Source of the DNA: CAZIZT01 sp964544085
GTDB taxonomy: Bacteria > Campylobacterota_A > Desulfurellia > Desulfurellales > Hippeaceae
Reading direction: 5' to 3'
NCBI GenBank assembly: GCA_964544085.1
Contig: CAZIZT010000020.1
Coordinates: forward strand, 9,576 to 73,575
Length of the DNA: 64,000 nt
Shown one piece after another: positions 1-7,283 of this stretch. Under the pieces are notes generated by a model that made no database searches, was not told the DNA's origin, and saw only the letters and a program-made list of their open reading frames with translations. The translations under genes were made by a program, and so were the position numbers. The first letter of the stretch is position 1; each line of letters opens with the position of its first letter.

Positions 1-140
1 GAATAGCCAAAGGGAGCGGTACCAGGGTTAGCGATGTGAACAGGTTGATCAAGCAGTTCATTGAGATGAACAAAATGATGAAAGGGATGAATAAACATAA
101 GGCATTTAACATAATGAAAAACCTTGGAATTCTAAGATAA
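1..140 (+). CDS. ffh: Signal recognition particle protein Ffh, C-terminal end (partial)
   Basis: The reading frame enters at the window edge and stops with TAA at 138-140. The visible 45 residues carry the Ffh M-domain signature: a GSGTRVSDVN motif, then LIKQF and a run of methionines (EMNKMMKGM). The Met-rich helices bind signal peptides and SRP RNA. Ffh-rpsP-trmD-rplS is a common bacterial gene order, which supports the call. Only the C-terminus is in view. Confidence 0.9.
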   Translation, partial: IAKGSGTRVSDVNRLIKQFIEMNKMMKGMNKHKAFNIMKNLGILR

Positions 141-152
141 GGAGGATTGGCT

Positions 153-395
153 GTGGTTGCAATCAGGCTTAGAAGAGGTGGAGCCAAAAAGAAGCCGTTT
201 TACAGGATAGTAGCGGTTGATTCGAGAAGGAAAAGAGATGGTAAGGTGCTTGAGGTTCTTGGATACTACGATCCGAAGACTGAACCACCCACGATAAAAC
301 TGGATCAGGATAAGTACAATCAGTGGATCAATAAGGGCGCCATTCCGTCAGAGGCTGTAAAGAGACTGGCAAAGAAGGTGGCAAAATCGGCTTAG
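153..395 (+). CDS. rpsP: 30S ribosomal protein S16
   Basis: The 80-residue protein begins MVAIRLRRGGAKKKPFYRIV, the typical S16 N-terminus, and lies directly after ffh as in many genomes. I chose GTG at 153 because a GGAGG ribosome-binding site at 141-145 sits 7 bases upstream. A TTG at 147 in the same frame would leave almost no spacing. S16 binds 16S rRNA during 30S assembly. Length and composition are normal. The trmD start follows 7 bases after the stop, so the two genes are probably co-transcribed. Confidence 0.95.
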   Translation: MVAIRLRRGGAKKKPFYRIVAVDSRRKRDGKVLEVLGYYDPKTEPPTIKLDQDKYNQWINKGAIPSEAVKRLAKKVAKSA

Positions 396-402
396 TTGGG
401 AT

Positions 403-1071
403 ATGAAGGTTTATATCCTGACTATTTTTCCTGGTATGTTCGAGAGTGTTTTCGGTGAAACGATAATAAAGAGGGCTATCGATAAGGGCAAGCTGGAGAT
501 AGAGCTTGTAAATCTAAGGGATTTTACGCATGACAAGCACAGAACGACAGACGATTATCCCTATGGTGGTGGTCCGGGAATGGTTATGAAACCCGAACCG
601 ATTTATGAGGCTATGGATTATGTAAAATCGAAGGACAGCGACGTTCATACGATCCTTTTAACACCCGGAGCGAGGGTTTACAATCAGGAAAAGGCCGTGG
701 AACTATCAAAGAAGAAGTCAATTGCCATTATCTGTGGCAGGTACGAGGGTTTCGATGAGCGCATCCGATATCTTGCCGATGAGGAGATATCTATAGGCAG
801 ATTTGTATTGAGCGGTGGCGAAATAGCTGCCATGGTGATTGTGGATAGCGTTGTTAGATTATTACCTGGTGTGCTCGGTAACAGCGAATCCCTGAAGGAG
901 GAGAGTTTCACGGACGGTTTGATAGAGTATCCTCAATATACAAGACCGCGCGTATACCGTGGTATGGCAGTCCCTGATGTGTTGCTGTCAGGTGATCATC
1001 AGAAAATAAGACGTTGGAGAATAGCCAAAGCAAAAGAAAAAACGGAGGAGTTAGGAGTTAGCGATGGATAA
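403..1071 (+). CDS. trmD: tRNA (guanine-37-N1)-methyltransferase TrmD
   Basis: TrmD methylates G37 next to the anticodon using S-adenosylmethionine and prevents +1 frameshifting. The 222-residue protein shows the SPOUT trefoil-knot motifs: GGGPGMVMKPEP near residue 55, CGRYEGFDER at 111-120, IGRFVLSGGE at 131-140, and the catalytic Asp in SFTDG (D171). The usual Asp of SIGD(Y/F)VLSGGE is Arg here (R133), a noticeable variation. It sits between rpsP and rplS and overlaps rplS by 8 bases. The rimM gene often found before trmD is absent. Confidence 0.95.
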   Translation: MKVYILTIFPGMFESVFGETIIKRAIDKGKLEIELVNLRDFTHDKHRTTDDYPYGGGPGMVMKPEPIYEAMDYVKSKDSDVHTILLTPGARVYNQEKAVELSKKKSIAIICGRYEGFDERIRYLADEEISIGRFVLSGGEIAAMVIVDSVVRLLPGVLGNSESLKEESFTDGLIEYPQYTRPRVYRGMAVPDVLLSGDHQKIRRWRIAKAKEKTEELGVSDG

Positions 1072-1420
1072 ACTGAAGGCTTTTGAAGAGAATGTGGCAA
1101 AGCAGTATGGTAAGGATATCCCGGAGCTATGGCCTGGAGACACCGTTAGAGTGTATACGAAGGTGAAGGAAGGAAACAAAGAGAGGATTCAGGTCTTTTC
1201 GGGAGTTGTTATAAGAAGACGGGGTGGAAAGGGATTGAACGGCACATTTACCGTGAGGAAGGAGTCCTACGGTGTTGGTGTGGAGAAGATCTTTCCCTAT
1301 TATAGCCCTGCCATTGAGAAGGTTGAGATAGTTCAGAGGGGTAAAGTAAGAAGGGCAAGGCTCTACTACTTAAGGGGCAGGAGAGGCAAAGCTGCCAAGA
1401 TTCGAAAGAAAGGTTATTGA
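1064..1420 (+). CDS. rplS: 50S ribosomal protein L19
   Basis: L19 lies at the 30S-50S interface. The 118-residue protein has the family core PGDTVRVYTKV, GVVIRRRGGKG and VRRARLYYLRGRRGKAAKI. Its start overlaps the end of trmD by 8 bases, so translation is probably coupled. Its TGA stop at 1418-1420 overlaps the probable non-ATG start of the next gene. The basic C-terminal tail and the length are typical. Confidence 0.95.
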   Translation: MDKLKAFEENVAKQYGKDIPELWPGDTVRVYTKVKEGNKERIQVFSGVVIRRRGGKGLNGTFTVRKESYGVGVEKIFPYYSPAIEKVEIVQRGKVRRARLYYLRGRRGKAAKIRKKGY

Positions 1421-1766
1421 TAGGTTATATGGCAGGTGGGCAGAGAGTAGGGCTGCCAGCCTGTTGAAGAGCAATGGATACAAGATTCTTAAGAGGAACT
1501 TTCGCTGCACCAGTGGTGAGATAGACATTGTGGCTAAAAAAGGAGATCTTGTTGTTTTTGTTGAGGTTAAGGCTCGAAGGAGTGCCGATTTTGGTGATCC
1601 GCTTGAGTTTGTTGACTTGAAGAAACAGACCCATATTATTAGATGTGCACGTTTTTTTCTTACAACTATGCAGCTTGAGGATGTGGATGTGAGGTTCGAC
1701 GTGATCGGCATAACAGGGAAGAACGATATAGAGTGGATTGAAAATGCTTTTATGGAGGTGCAATGA
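1416..1766 (+). CDS. YraN-family (UPF0102) putative endonuclease-like protein
   Basis: The core GEIDIVAKKGDLVVFVEVKAR is the nuclease-fold motif of the UPF0102/YraN family, whose function is poorly defined. The first ordinary start is TTG at 1464, but the frame is open from 1374. The residues before 1464 read LYGRWAESRAASLL, which matches the conserved N-terminal helix of the family. No ATG, GTG or TTG occurs between 1374 and 1464. I therefore place the start at ATT 1416, which overlaps the rplS stop (ATTGA); GAAAGG lies just upstream but is spaced tightly. The start codon is inferred and the family call is firm. Confidence 0.75.
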   Translation: MDRLYGRWAESRAASLLKSNGYKILKRNFRCTSGEIDIVAKKGDLVVFVEVKARRSADFGDPLEFVDLKKQTHIIRCARFFLTTMQLEDVDVRFDVIGITGKNDIEWIENAFMEVQ

Positions 1767-2122
1767 ATAACATTAAATTTGTAAAACTCGTCACCGGGGA
1801 GACGGTGATTGGAACTTACAACCAGCAGAAAGACGCACTTGAGGATGTTGCTTTGATTCAGGTTTTACCTGCTTCAAGCGGTATTCAGATAGCAATAGTT
1901 CCTTACGGATTCCCGTTTGAAGAGAAAATAGGCGGGCAAATCCCGATGGACAAGGTTGTCTATGAGTTTGAGAAACTACCGTCTGATCTTGAAAGCAAGT
2001 ACATTCAGGCGAAGAGCAATATTACGATAAGCTCTTCAATGCCTGATGCAACCGGTTTTGGCACCGGTAAGTCACAGGAAGAGAAGATTCTTGATCTGGA
2101 GAATATCTTTAAAAAGAGTTAG
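1763..2122 (+). CDS. Small hypothetical protein, possible Sm-like fold
   Basis: The 119-residue protein is coupled to the yraN-like gene by an ATGA overlap. It opens with IKFVKLVTGETVIGTY, followed by a long beta-rich segment (ALIQVLPASSGIQIAIVPYGFPF). This strand order (strand, GE-turn, strand, LIQ strand, hydrophobic VPYGFPF strand) recalls small Sm/LSM-like proteins seen in bacteria and phages; that is my inference. The C-terminal 40 residues are polar and probably flexible. There is no signal peptide or membrane segment. It converges with moeA, overlapping it by 4 bases. Confidence 0.6.
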   Translation: MNNIKFVKLVTGETVIGTYNQQKDALEDVALIQVLPASSGIQIAIVPYGFPFEEKIGGQIPMDKVVYEFEKLPSDLESKYIQAKSNITISSSMPDATGFGTGKSQEEKILDLENIFKKS

Positions 2123-3294
2123 ATGAAGATAAACGGGAGTTTGCTGCCAGCTGGCACATCTCCCTTCCCCTTCTCTATCCACACAAGTCCACTTGCTCTG
2201 GCGACGCTCAGGAAGGTATCCGTTTTCTGCGATCCGGATGATTCAAGCATATACGTTCCGTTTTCCATTGTCACTATAACGCGGTTGAAATAATCCTTCT
2301 TTTTATTGGCGTGCATATCGTGTTTTAGAACACCGGTATTGAACCTGTGTTTGTATTCCCTGTTCCCACAAAATCTCAGTGTTAGTGGTTTTACATAGAC
2401 TACCGCCACCGTATATAAAGCAGATGGCCATCCGGGTGCTCCAAATATGTATTTATCTCCAAGTTTTGCAAGCAGGGCAGGTTTCCCAGGTTTTATTGTG
2501 GTATTCTCGAAGATAAATTCGCACCCTATGGTTTTAAGAACCTCACGTGTATAGTCCCTCGACCCCTTACTGACCCCTCCGGTTGTTATGAGAAAGTCAC
2601 ATCTTTCAATGGCATTTTTAACGGTTTTAACAAATATCTCTTTCTCGTCTGGTATATGTCCAAAATAAACGGGTTGCGCACCCCATTTTTTCAACAGACC
2701 TTCAAGTATAAAGTAGTTGCAGTTGTATACAACATTTTCCTCTGTTGATTTGCCCGGAAACACAACCTCATCCCCGGTTGTTACTATTCCCACTACCGGT
2801 TTTCTAAAAACCTTAACGCTTGACAATCCCACATAGGCAAGCAGAGATCTTAGCTTCTCATCAATTAGAGTGCCCTTTTCTATAAGGATTTCGCCTTTTC
2901 TGATCTCGCTTGCTTTCTCTGTGAAGTTCCTCTTTTTCTCCACGGGTTTTTCAAGTATTACGATGCCGTTTTTCAGGGTTGTTTTTTCTAATTCAACAAC
3001 GGCAAACGCGTGTTTAGGTATAGGGAAACCTGTATTGACTCTGATGCATGTGCCGTCCTTTAGTTCAGAGGCGCTATTAACCAGTGCGAATTGCGTTGAG
3101 TTGGCAGATCCGACAAGTGCGTATCCGTCCATTGCGCTTCTTGTAAACGCAGGAAAATCTACGGGAGATACGATATTCTCACATGCTGTTCTGCCGATGG
3201 TGTCACTAATAAATACCTCCTCGCAGGTTGGTGTGGTTATATTACATCCCTCTATCAACTCTAAAGCGCTTCTTACATCTATCATCATCCTCAT
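2119..3294 (-). CDS. moeA: Molybdopterin molybdotransferase MoeA
   Basis: MoeA inserts molybdate (or tungstate) into adenylated molybdopterin. The 391-residue protein shows MDGYAL near the N-terminus, TTGDEVV, the MPT-binding DFLITTGGVSKGSRDYTREVL region, and KPGKPALLA followed by FGAPGWPSA. The family commonly has GLPGNPVS, so Asn is replaced by Trp here. I chose ATG at 3294 because it overlaps the upstream gene's TGA (ATGA) and gives a normal N-terminus; an ATG at 3345 would overlap that gene by 55 bases. It is the last gene of the run that begins with the zinc-ribbon protein and ABC transporter, and it supports the Mo/W enzymes elsewhere in the window. Confidence 0.9.
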   Translation of the reverse strand: MRMMIDVRSALELIEGCNITTPTCEEVFISDTIGRTACENIVSPVDFPAFTRSAMDGYALVGSANSTQFALVNSASELKDGTCIRVNTGFPIPKHAFAVVELEKTTLKNGIVILEKPVEKKRNFTEKASEIRKGEILIEKGTLIDEKLRSLLAYVGLSSVKVFRKPVVGIVTTGDEVVFPGKSTEENVVYNCNYFILEGLLKKWGAQPVYFGHIPDEKEIFVKTVKNAIERCDFLITTGGVSKGSRDYTREVLKTIGCEFIFENTTIKPGKPALLAKLGDKYIFGAPGWPSALYTVAVVYVKPLTLRFCGNREYKHRFNTGVLKHDMHANKKKDYFNRVIVTMENGTYMLESSGSQKTDTFLSVARASGLVWIEKGKGDVPAGSKLPFIFI

Positions 3295-4313
3295 ACTTTT
3301 CCAAATGGACAGATTGGATAAGTGCATCTCTTGCAGAAATGACAAAGACCACCAACAGCGTAATCTGCAATCTCTTTTTTTGTTATGGTATCCTTTGCAA
3401 GGAGTCTTGGAAGGAAAATGTCAAAGGCACTTGTTTTGTAAAATAGAGCACCCGCAGGAACAATGCAAATAGTTACATCGCCAAGGTAACCTATCGTGAG
3501 GTTGTTTGCTGGCTGGATCGGGTTTCCTTCTCTTATAAAACGTACTCCGCTTCTCTTTAGTGCTTTTTTTGTCACATCGTCAGGGTCAACGCTTGATCCA
3601 CCGGTAACCACGACCAACTGTGTATTGCTGAGCTTTTCGAAAGCCTCCCTGATCATCCCTACATCATCAGGAACGATTGTGGATTTTTCCACCGACACAC
3701 CATAAGCGGAGAGTTTTCTCCTCATTTTAGGTATAAATTTGTCTTTAACACGTCCCTCGTAAACCTCTGTGCCTGTCACAATGATGTTTGCCGATTTGAT
3801 GATATATGGTTTAACGCTTATAAGTGGCCTTTTAAGTATCTCTTTAGCTTTTTGCAGGATTCTTCTGGATGCAAATAGCGGAATAATTCTGAATGCTGCT
3901 ACCAGCTGAGAGCGTTTAACGGGGAAGTTGTTGTGTATCGTGGGGAACGATGTCTGCTCAATCAGATTTAGCCTGACGGTGCGTTTCTTGTCGACTTTAA
4001 AAAGTCCGTTTATCTGAGCATAAAAACTGATTTTTCCCTCTGAGGGGTGTTCGGAATAGCTTATATTTTCTCCTGCGATGAGCGGAGCAACCTGGATAGC
4101 AAACTCATCTTCGTGGATATCATCAGGTGATGGTTGGAGTTTGTAGATATAATTTTTGCCTATGCTTTTCAATTTCTCAATATCTTCTGGTTTGATAATA
4201 TGGCCTCTGCGGAAATAGACGCCTTTAAATCCTGTATCGGGATCGATGCGGGTAAAATCATGGGGAATAGCTTCTCCTACTGCTTTTTCTATAGGAATTT
4301 TGACCTTCTTCAT
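3291..4313 (-). CDS. MoeA/MogA-like molybdopterin-binding protein with Cys-rich tail
   Basis: The 340-residue protein has a central MoCF (MogA/MoaB-like) domain: IIVTGTEVYEGRVKDKFIPKM, then VVVTGGSSVDPDDVTK and GDVTICIVPAGALFY. The N-terminal half lacks the MDGYA motif of true MoeA. The C-terminus carries CHFCKRCTYPICPFGK, four cysteines that could bind a metal or Fe-S cluster. A role in cofactor maturation or delivery is inferred from the domain and from ATGA coupling to moeA. Its start overlaps the stop of the upstream ATPase gene by one base (TGATG). Confidence 0.75.
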   Translation of the reverse strand: MKKVKIPIEKAVGEAIPHDFTRIDPDTGFKGVYFRRGHIIKPEDIEKLKSIGKNYIYKLQPSPDDIHEDEFAIQVAPLIAGENISYSEHPSEGKISFYAQINGLFKVDKKRTVRLNLIEQTSFPTIHNNFPVKRSQLVAAFRIIPLFASRRILQKAKEILKRPLISVKPYIIKSANIIVTGTEVYEGRVKDKFIPKMRRKLSAYGVSVEKSTIVPDDVGMIREAFEKLSNTQLVVVTGGSSVDPDDVTKKALKRSGVRFIREGNPIQPANNLTIGYLGDVTICIVPAGALFYKTSAFDIFLPRLLAKDTITKKEIADYAVGGLCHFCKRCTYPICPFGKV

Positions 4314-5059
4314 CAGAGTATCTGGCTCAAAAACTGTCTCAGTCTTTCACTTTTTGCATTGTTAAAGATATTTTCCGGCGTGTCGATCTCAATGATCTGG
4401 CCATGATCCATGAACACGATTCTATCGGCAGCCTCTCTTGCAAATCCCATCTCGTGCGTGACGACAACCATCGTTATGCCTTCCCTTGCCAGCTGTTTCA
4501 TTATGTCGAGAATGCCGCCCACCATTTCAGGATCCAGTGCACTTGTCGCCTCGTCAAATAACATGATCTTTGGATTCATTGCAAGTGCCCGGGCTATCGC
4601 AACACGCTGTTGCTGCCCTCCGGATAGATTGCCCGGATACTCATCTTTTTTGTCAGCTATACCTACCTTGGTGAGGAACTCCATGGCTATCTCTTCAGCC
4701 TCTTTTCTGGAGCGTTTTCTAACCAAAATCTGTGCTATCATAACATTTTCAAGCACGCTCATATGTGGAAATACGTTGAAATGCTGAAATACCATACCTA
4801 TGTCAGCACGGATCTTTGTCAGGTTTGTTTTTGGGTCGGTAACATCGACCCCTTCAACGAGAATTCTTCCAGAATCCACCGTTTCCAGCTGATTGATGGT
4901 GCGCAGAAACGTTGTTTTTCCGCTACCTGAGGCTCCGATTATTACTACAACTTCGCCTTTTTTAACGGTTAACGAGACGTTGCGCAGGGCTTTTACGCCG
5001 TTGGGGTAGGTTTTGCTTACGTTTTCAGCTACGATTATATCTTCGCCATTACTACTCAT
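4313..5059 (-). CDS. Polar amino acid ABC transporter, ATPase subunit
   Basis: This 248-residue GlnQ/HisP-type ATPase powers amino acid uptake. It shows Walker A GASGSGKT (42-49), the Q-loop in FQHFNVFPHMSVLEN, signature LSGGQQQR (145-152), Walker B IMLFDEATSALDPEMV and the switch His in VTHEMGFA. It overlaps the permease gene by 8 bases, and its stop touches the start of the molybdopterin-binding gene. The substrate cannot be read from the ATPase. The neighbouring binding protein belongs to family 3 (polar amino acids). Confidence 0.92.
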   Translation of the reverse strand: MSSNGEDIIVAENVSKTYPNGVKALRNVSLTVKKGEVVVIIGASGSGKTTFLRTINQLETVDSGRILVEGVDVTDPKTNLTKIRADIGMVFQHFNVFPHMSVLENVMIAQILVRKRSRKEAEEIAMEFLTKVGIADKKDEYPGNLSGGQQQRVAIARALAMNPKIMLFDEATSALDPEMVGGILDIMKQLAREGITMVVVTHEMGFAREAADRIVFMDHGQIIEIDTPENIFNNAKSERLRQFLSQIL

Positions 5060-5999
5060 CCTGTGCGAGTCTCCTTTCCATATAGCGATCGATTAAGGAG
5101 AGCGTGTAGGTTGTGATGAAGTACAATGCCGCAACGGTAAACCAGACCTCGAACGGACTGAAGGTGGACGAGGCTATTTCTCTACCAGCTTTGGTAAGCT
5201 CAGTAAGCGAGATGACTGATAACAGGGATGAATCCTTGATCAGCGATATGAATTGCCCTGCAAGGGCAGGTAAGACCCTTTTTATAGCCTGTGGCATAAC
5301 GATGTAACGCATAATCTGGAAGTAATTCATACCTAAAGCGAGTGCAGCTTCAGTCTGGCCGCGAGGGATGGATTGGATGCCTGCCCTGATAATTTCAGCG
5401 ACATAGGCACCTTCAAAAACAGCCAGCGCAAAAGCTCCGGCAACGAAACGGGTCATGTTGAATATTGTACCTACAAAGAAGTAAACAATGAATATCTGCA
5501 CCAGTAGCGGTGTGCCTCTTATTAACTCGATATAGGTAACCGATAGGTTCTTGAGCAGCGGATTGTTCGATATACGCATGAGGCCTGTGAAAAGGCCAAT
5601 GATCAGAGCCGCAATTATGGATGCGACGGAAATCTTAATCGTCATCCAGAGACCCATGAGCAGGGGTCCAGGCTGGTAGTGAGAGTTATAGCCGACCGCT
5701 TCTCCCTGGGTAACAATCTGGCCAGGTTTCTTGAATTTCGGGTGATCAACCTTGAGTTTGATTATCTTTTTGTGTGTGGATTGGATTATTAAAACACCGT
5801 TGGAATAGCCTTTTATAAAGCCATTGACGGGTGAATCGACCTCCTGCTGGCTATGATAGATAAGGTAGGAGGGCACCGCCCTCCAGTTCCACGAATAGTT
5901 GATTCTGAGGCTTGCGCGATAAATTAAAAAGCCAATCGCTACAAGCACCGCCACATAGGCGAGATTCCAGAATAGCTTGTGTTCTTTTCTTCTTCTCAT
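5052..5999 (-). CDS. Polar amino acid ABC transporter permease with a periplasmic insert
   Basis: The C-terminal two thirds is a standard HisM/GlnP permease with the EAA-type loop EAALALGMNYFQIMRYIVMPQAIKRVLPAL. The protein is long (315 residues) because about 50 residues (55-105) are inserted after the first membrane helix. The insert alternates hydrophobic strands, SPVNGFIKGY, GVLIIQS, IIKLKVDHP and GQIVTQGEAVGY, resembling a small barrel-sandwich (lipoyl-like) domain without the modified Lys. By membrane topology it should face the periplasm. It lies 10 bases after the binding-protein gene, in the order binding protein-permease-ATPase. Confidence 0.88.
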   Translation of the reverse strand: MRRRKEHKLFWNLAYVAVLVAIGFLIYRASLRINYSWNWRAVPSYLIYHSQQEVDSPVNGFIKGYSNGVLIIQSTHKKIIKLKVDHPKFKKPGQIVTQGEAVGYNSHYQPGPLLMGLWMTIKISVASIIAALIIGLFTGLMRISNNPLLKNLSVTYIELIRGTPLLVQIFIVYFFVGTIFNMTRFVAGAFALAVFEGAYVAEIIRAGIQSIPRGQTEAALALGMNYFQIMRYIVMPQAIKRVLPALAGQFISLIKDSSLLSVISLTELTKAGREIASSTFSPFEVWFTVAALYFITTYTLSLIDRYMERRLAQDE

Positions 6000-6009
6000 G
6001 GCGTCTGAC

Positions 6010-6846
6010 TTACTGAACCTTGCTCTTCCAGGACTTTACGTCCACAAACCACTTCTTATAGAGTCTATCGTAAACGCCGTTGTGTTTGATCTCTCTTAAG
6101 AAGTTGTTGAGCCAGTTCAGGAAGTCAGGATCACCCTTTCTAATAGCCCAGCCAAGGGGCTCGTAGGTAAACGGTTTGTCCAGGAAAATGAGCTTGCCTT
6201 TGCCCTTTGTCTGATAGAAGATTGCATTGTAAGGCTTATCGTACACAAAAGCATCGGCTCTACCCTGCATGACCTGCATAACAGCTTCCTGCTCTGTGCC
6301 GAAGGATTGGATCTTTGCTCTGGGCATGAATCTCTTTGCAGCAAATTCACCGGTTGTGCCGAGCATGCAGGTGATTGTGAATTTTGGATTGTTCAGATCC
6401 TTGTAGCTTTTAACCTTACCAGCCCACTTCTTGTTAAGGAGTACCGTCTGTCCCACTACAAAGTAGGGGTTTGCAAAGTTCACTTTCAGATTTCTCTTTT
6501 GGGTGATTGTCATGCCGCTGATAATGATGTCGAATTTGTTGGTGAGCAGTGCTGGAATAATACCGTCCCAATCGGTGTTGATAATCTTGAGCTTAACACC
6601 CATGGCTTTAGCCATAGCTTTTGCAATATCCACGTCGAAACCAATGATCTGGCCGGATTTGCTCCTCATCTCAAAGGGCATGTATCCGGCGTTCAGACCA
6701 ACCCTCAGAACACCTTTGTGGATGATCTTGTAGAGGGTTGAGCTCTTCCAGAGCTTCATGCTCAAATCCTCGGAGTGGGAAACGGAGGCGAACGAGAGCA
6801 CAAAAACAGCGATAAGAGCCGTTAGAATTGCACCAAGCCTTTTCAT
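6010..6846 (-). CDS. Amino acid ABC transporter, substrate-binding protein (family 3)
   Basis: The 278-residue exported protein has a Sec signal (a hydrophobic stretch through AVFVLSFASVSHS). It then shows the SBP_bac_3 pattern: LRVGLNAGYMPFEM, GFDVDIAKAMAKAMGVKL, WDGIIPALLTNKFDIIISGMTIT and GRADAFVYDKPYN. The last is the hinge and ligand-contact region. The ligand is probably a polar or acidic amino acid, which the sequence does not fix. It starts a contiguous minus-strand run through permease, ATPase and the two MoeA-type genes. Confidence 0.9.
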   Translation of the reverse strand: MKRLGAILTALIAVFVLSFASVSHSEDLSMKLWKSSTLYKIIHKGVLRVGLNAGYMPFEMRSKSGQIIGFDVDIAKAMAKAMGVKLKIINTDWDGIIPALLTNKFDIIISGMTITQKRNLKVNFANPYFVVGQTVLLNKKWAGKVKSYKDLNNPKFTITCMLGTTGEFAAKRFMPRAKIQSFGTEQEAVMQVMQGRADAFVYDKPYNAIFYQTKGKGKLIFLDKPFTYEPLGWAIRKGDPDFLNWLNNFLREIKHNGVYDRLYKKWFVDVKSWKSKVQ

Positions 6847-6874
6847 AAAATAACCTCCCCAAAAAGATTAGTGG

Positions 6875-7039
6875 TCAATAATATTTACCCTCATCGAGAA
6901 GTTCACCTATCATCATCTGGGTGCCGCAGATGGGGCATTTGGGTATCTCTTCTTTCGGGATGTATATTATCTCTGTGTGGCCGCATTTAGGGCATACAAC
7001 CTCAACTGGCTCAACCTTTTTGACATCGTCGTTATTCAT
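6875..7039 (-). CDS. Small zinc-ribbon protein
   Basis: The 54-residue protein has two CPxCG-type knuckles, CPKCGHTEI and CPICGTQM, spaced as in a rubredoxin-like or zinc-ribbon fold. I start it at ATG 7039 (MNNDDVKK) because GGGGG lies 5 bases upstream; a longer reading from 7084 adds a basic stretch without a ribosome site. It precedes the amino acid transporter by 28 bases and may be its first operon gene. No specific role can be assigned. Confidence 0.7.
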   Translation of the reverse strand: MNNDDVKKVEPVEVVCPKCGHTEIIYIPKEEIPKCPICGTQMMIGELLDEGKYY

Positions 7040-7064
7040 TTTTACCCCCTTGACGACCTTAATT

Positions 7065-7092
7065 ATTTTAAAGAAAAATCGCACAAATTCAA
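7065..7092 (-). promoter_or_regulatory. Possible sigma-70 promoter for zinc-ribbon/ABC transporter/moeA operon
   Basis: On the minus strand TTGAAT (7092-7087) and TAAAAT (7070-7065) are separated by 16 bases. They lie 26 bases before the zinc-ribbon start codon. The fit is reasonable but not decisive in this AT-rich gap. Confidence 0.4.
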
Positions 7093-7283
7093 CAAAAAAC
7101 TGGGTGTATCCTTGTTGCGGTAAGCATTATAAAGGACTAAATACAGTGTTAGTTATTTTTGAGCGAAATGGTGCATGAGACTTGATTTATTTTTTTATTG
7201 TGATAAATAGTTATGGCGATGTAATGAGTTGCAAAAAACGAATAAAAAAGAATTTAATAACATTTTTTTGAAAGGAGGCTCAA

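Noticed and set aside
684..911. Minus-strand open frame inside trmD
   Set aside because: It is antisense to conserved TrmD motifs and is a frame shadow.
3228..3472. Plus-strand frames over the two MoeA-type genes
   Set aside because: They have no motif or ribosome site and are antisense to well-supported genes.
7093..7283. Promoter for fixABCX
   Set aside because: Several TTG and AT-rich boxes occur, but no pair has good spacing and match, so none is called.
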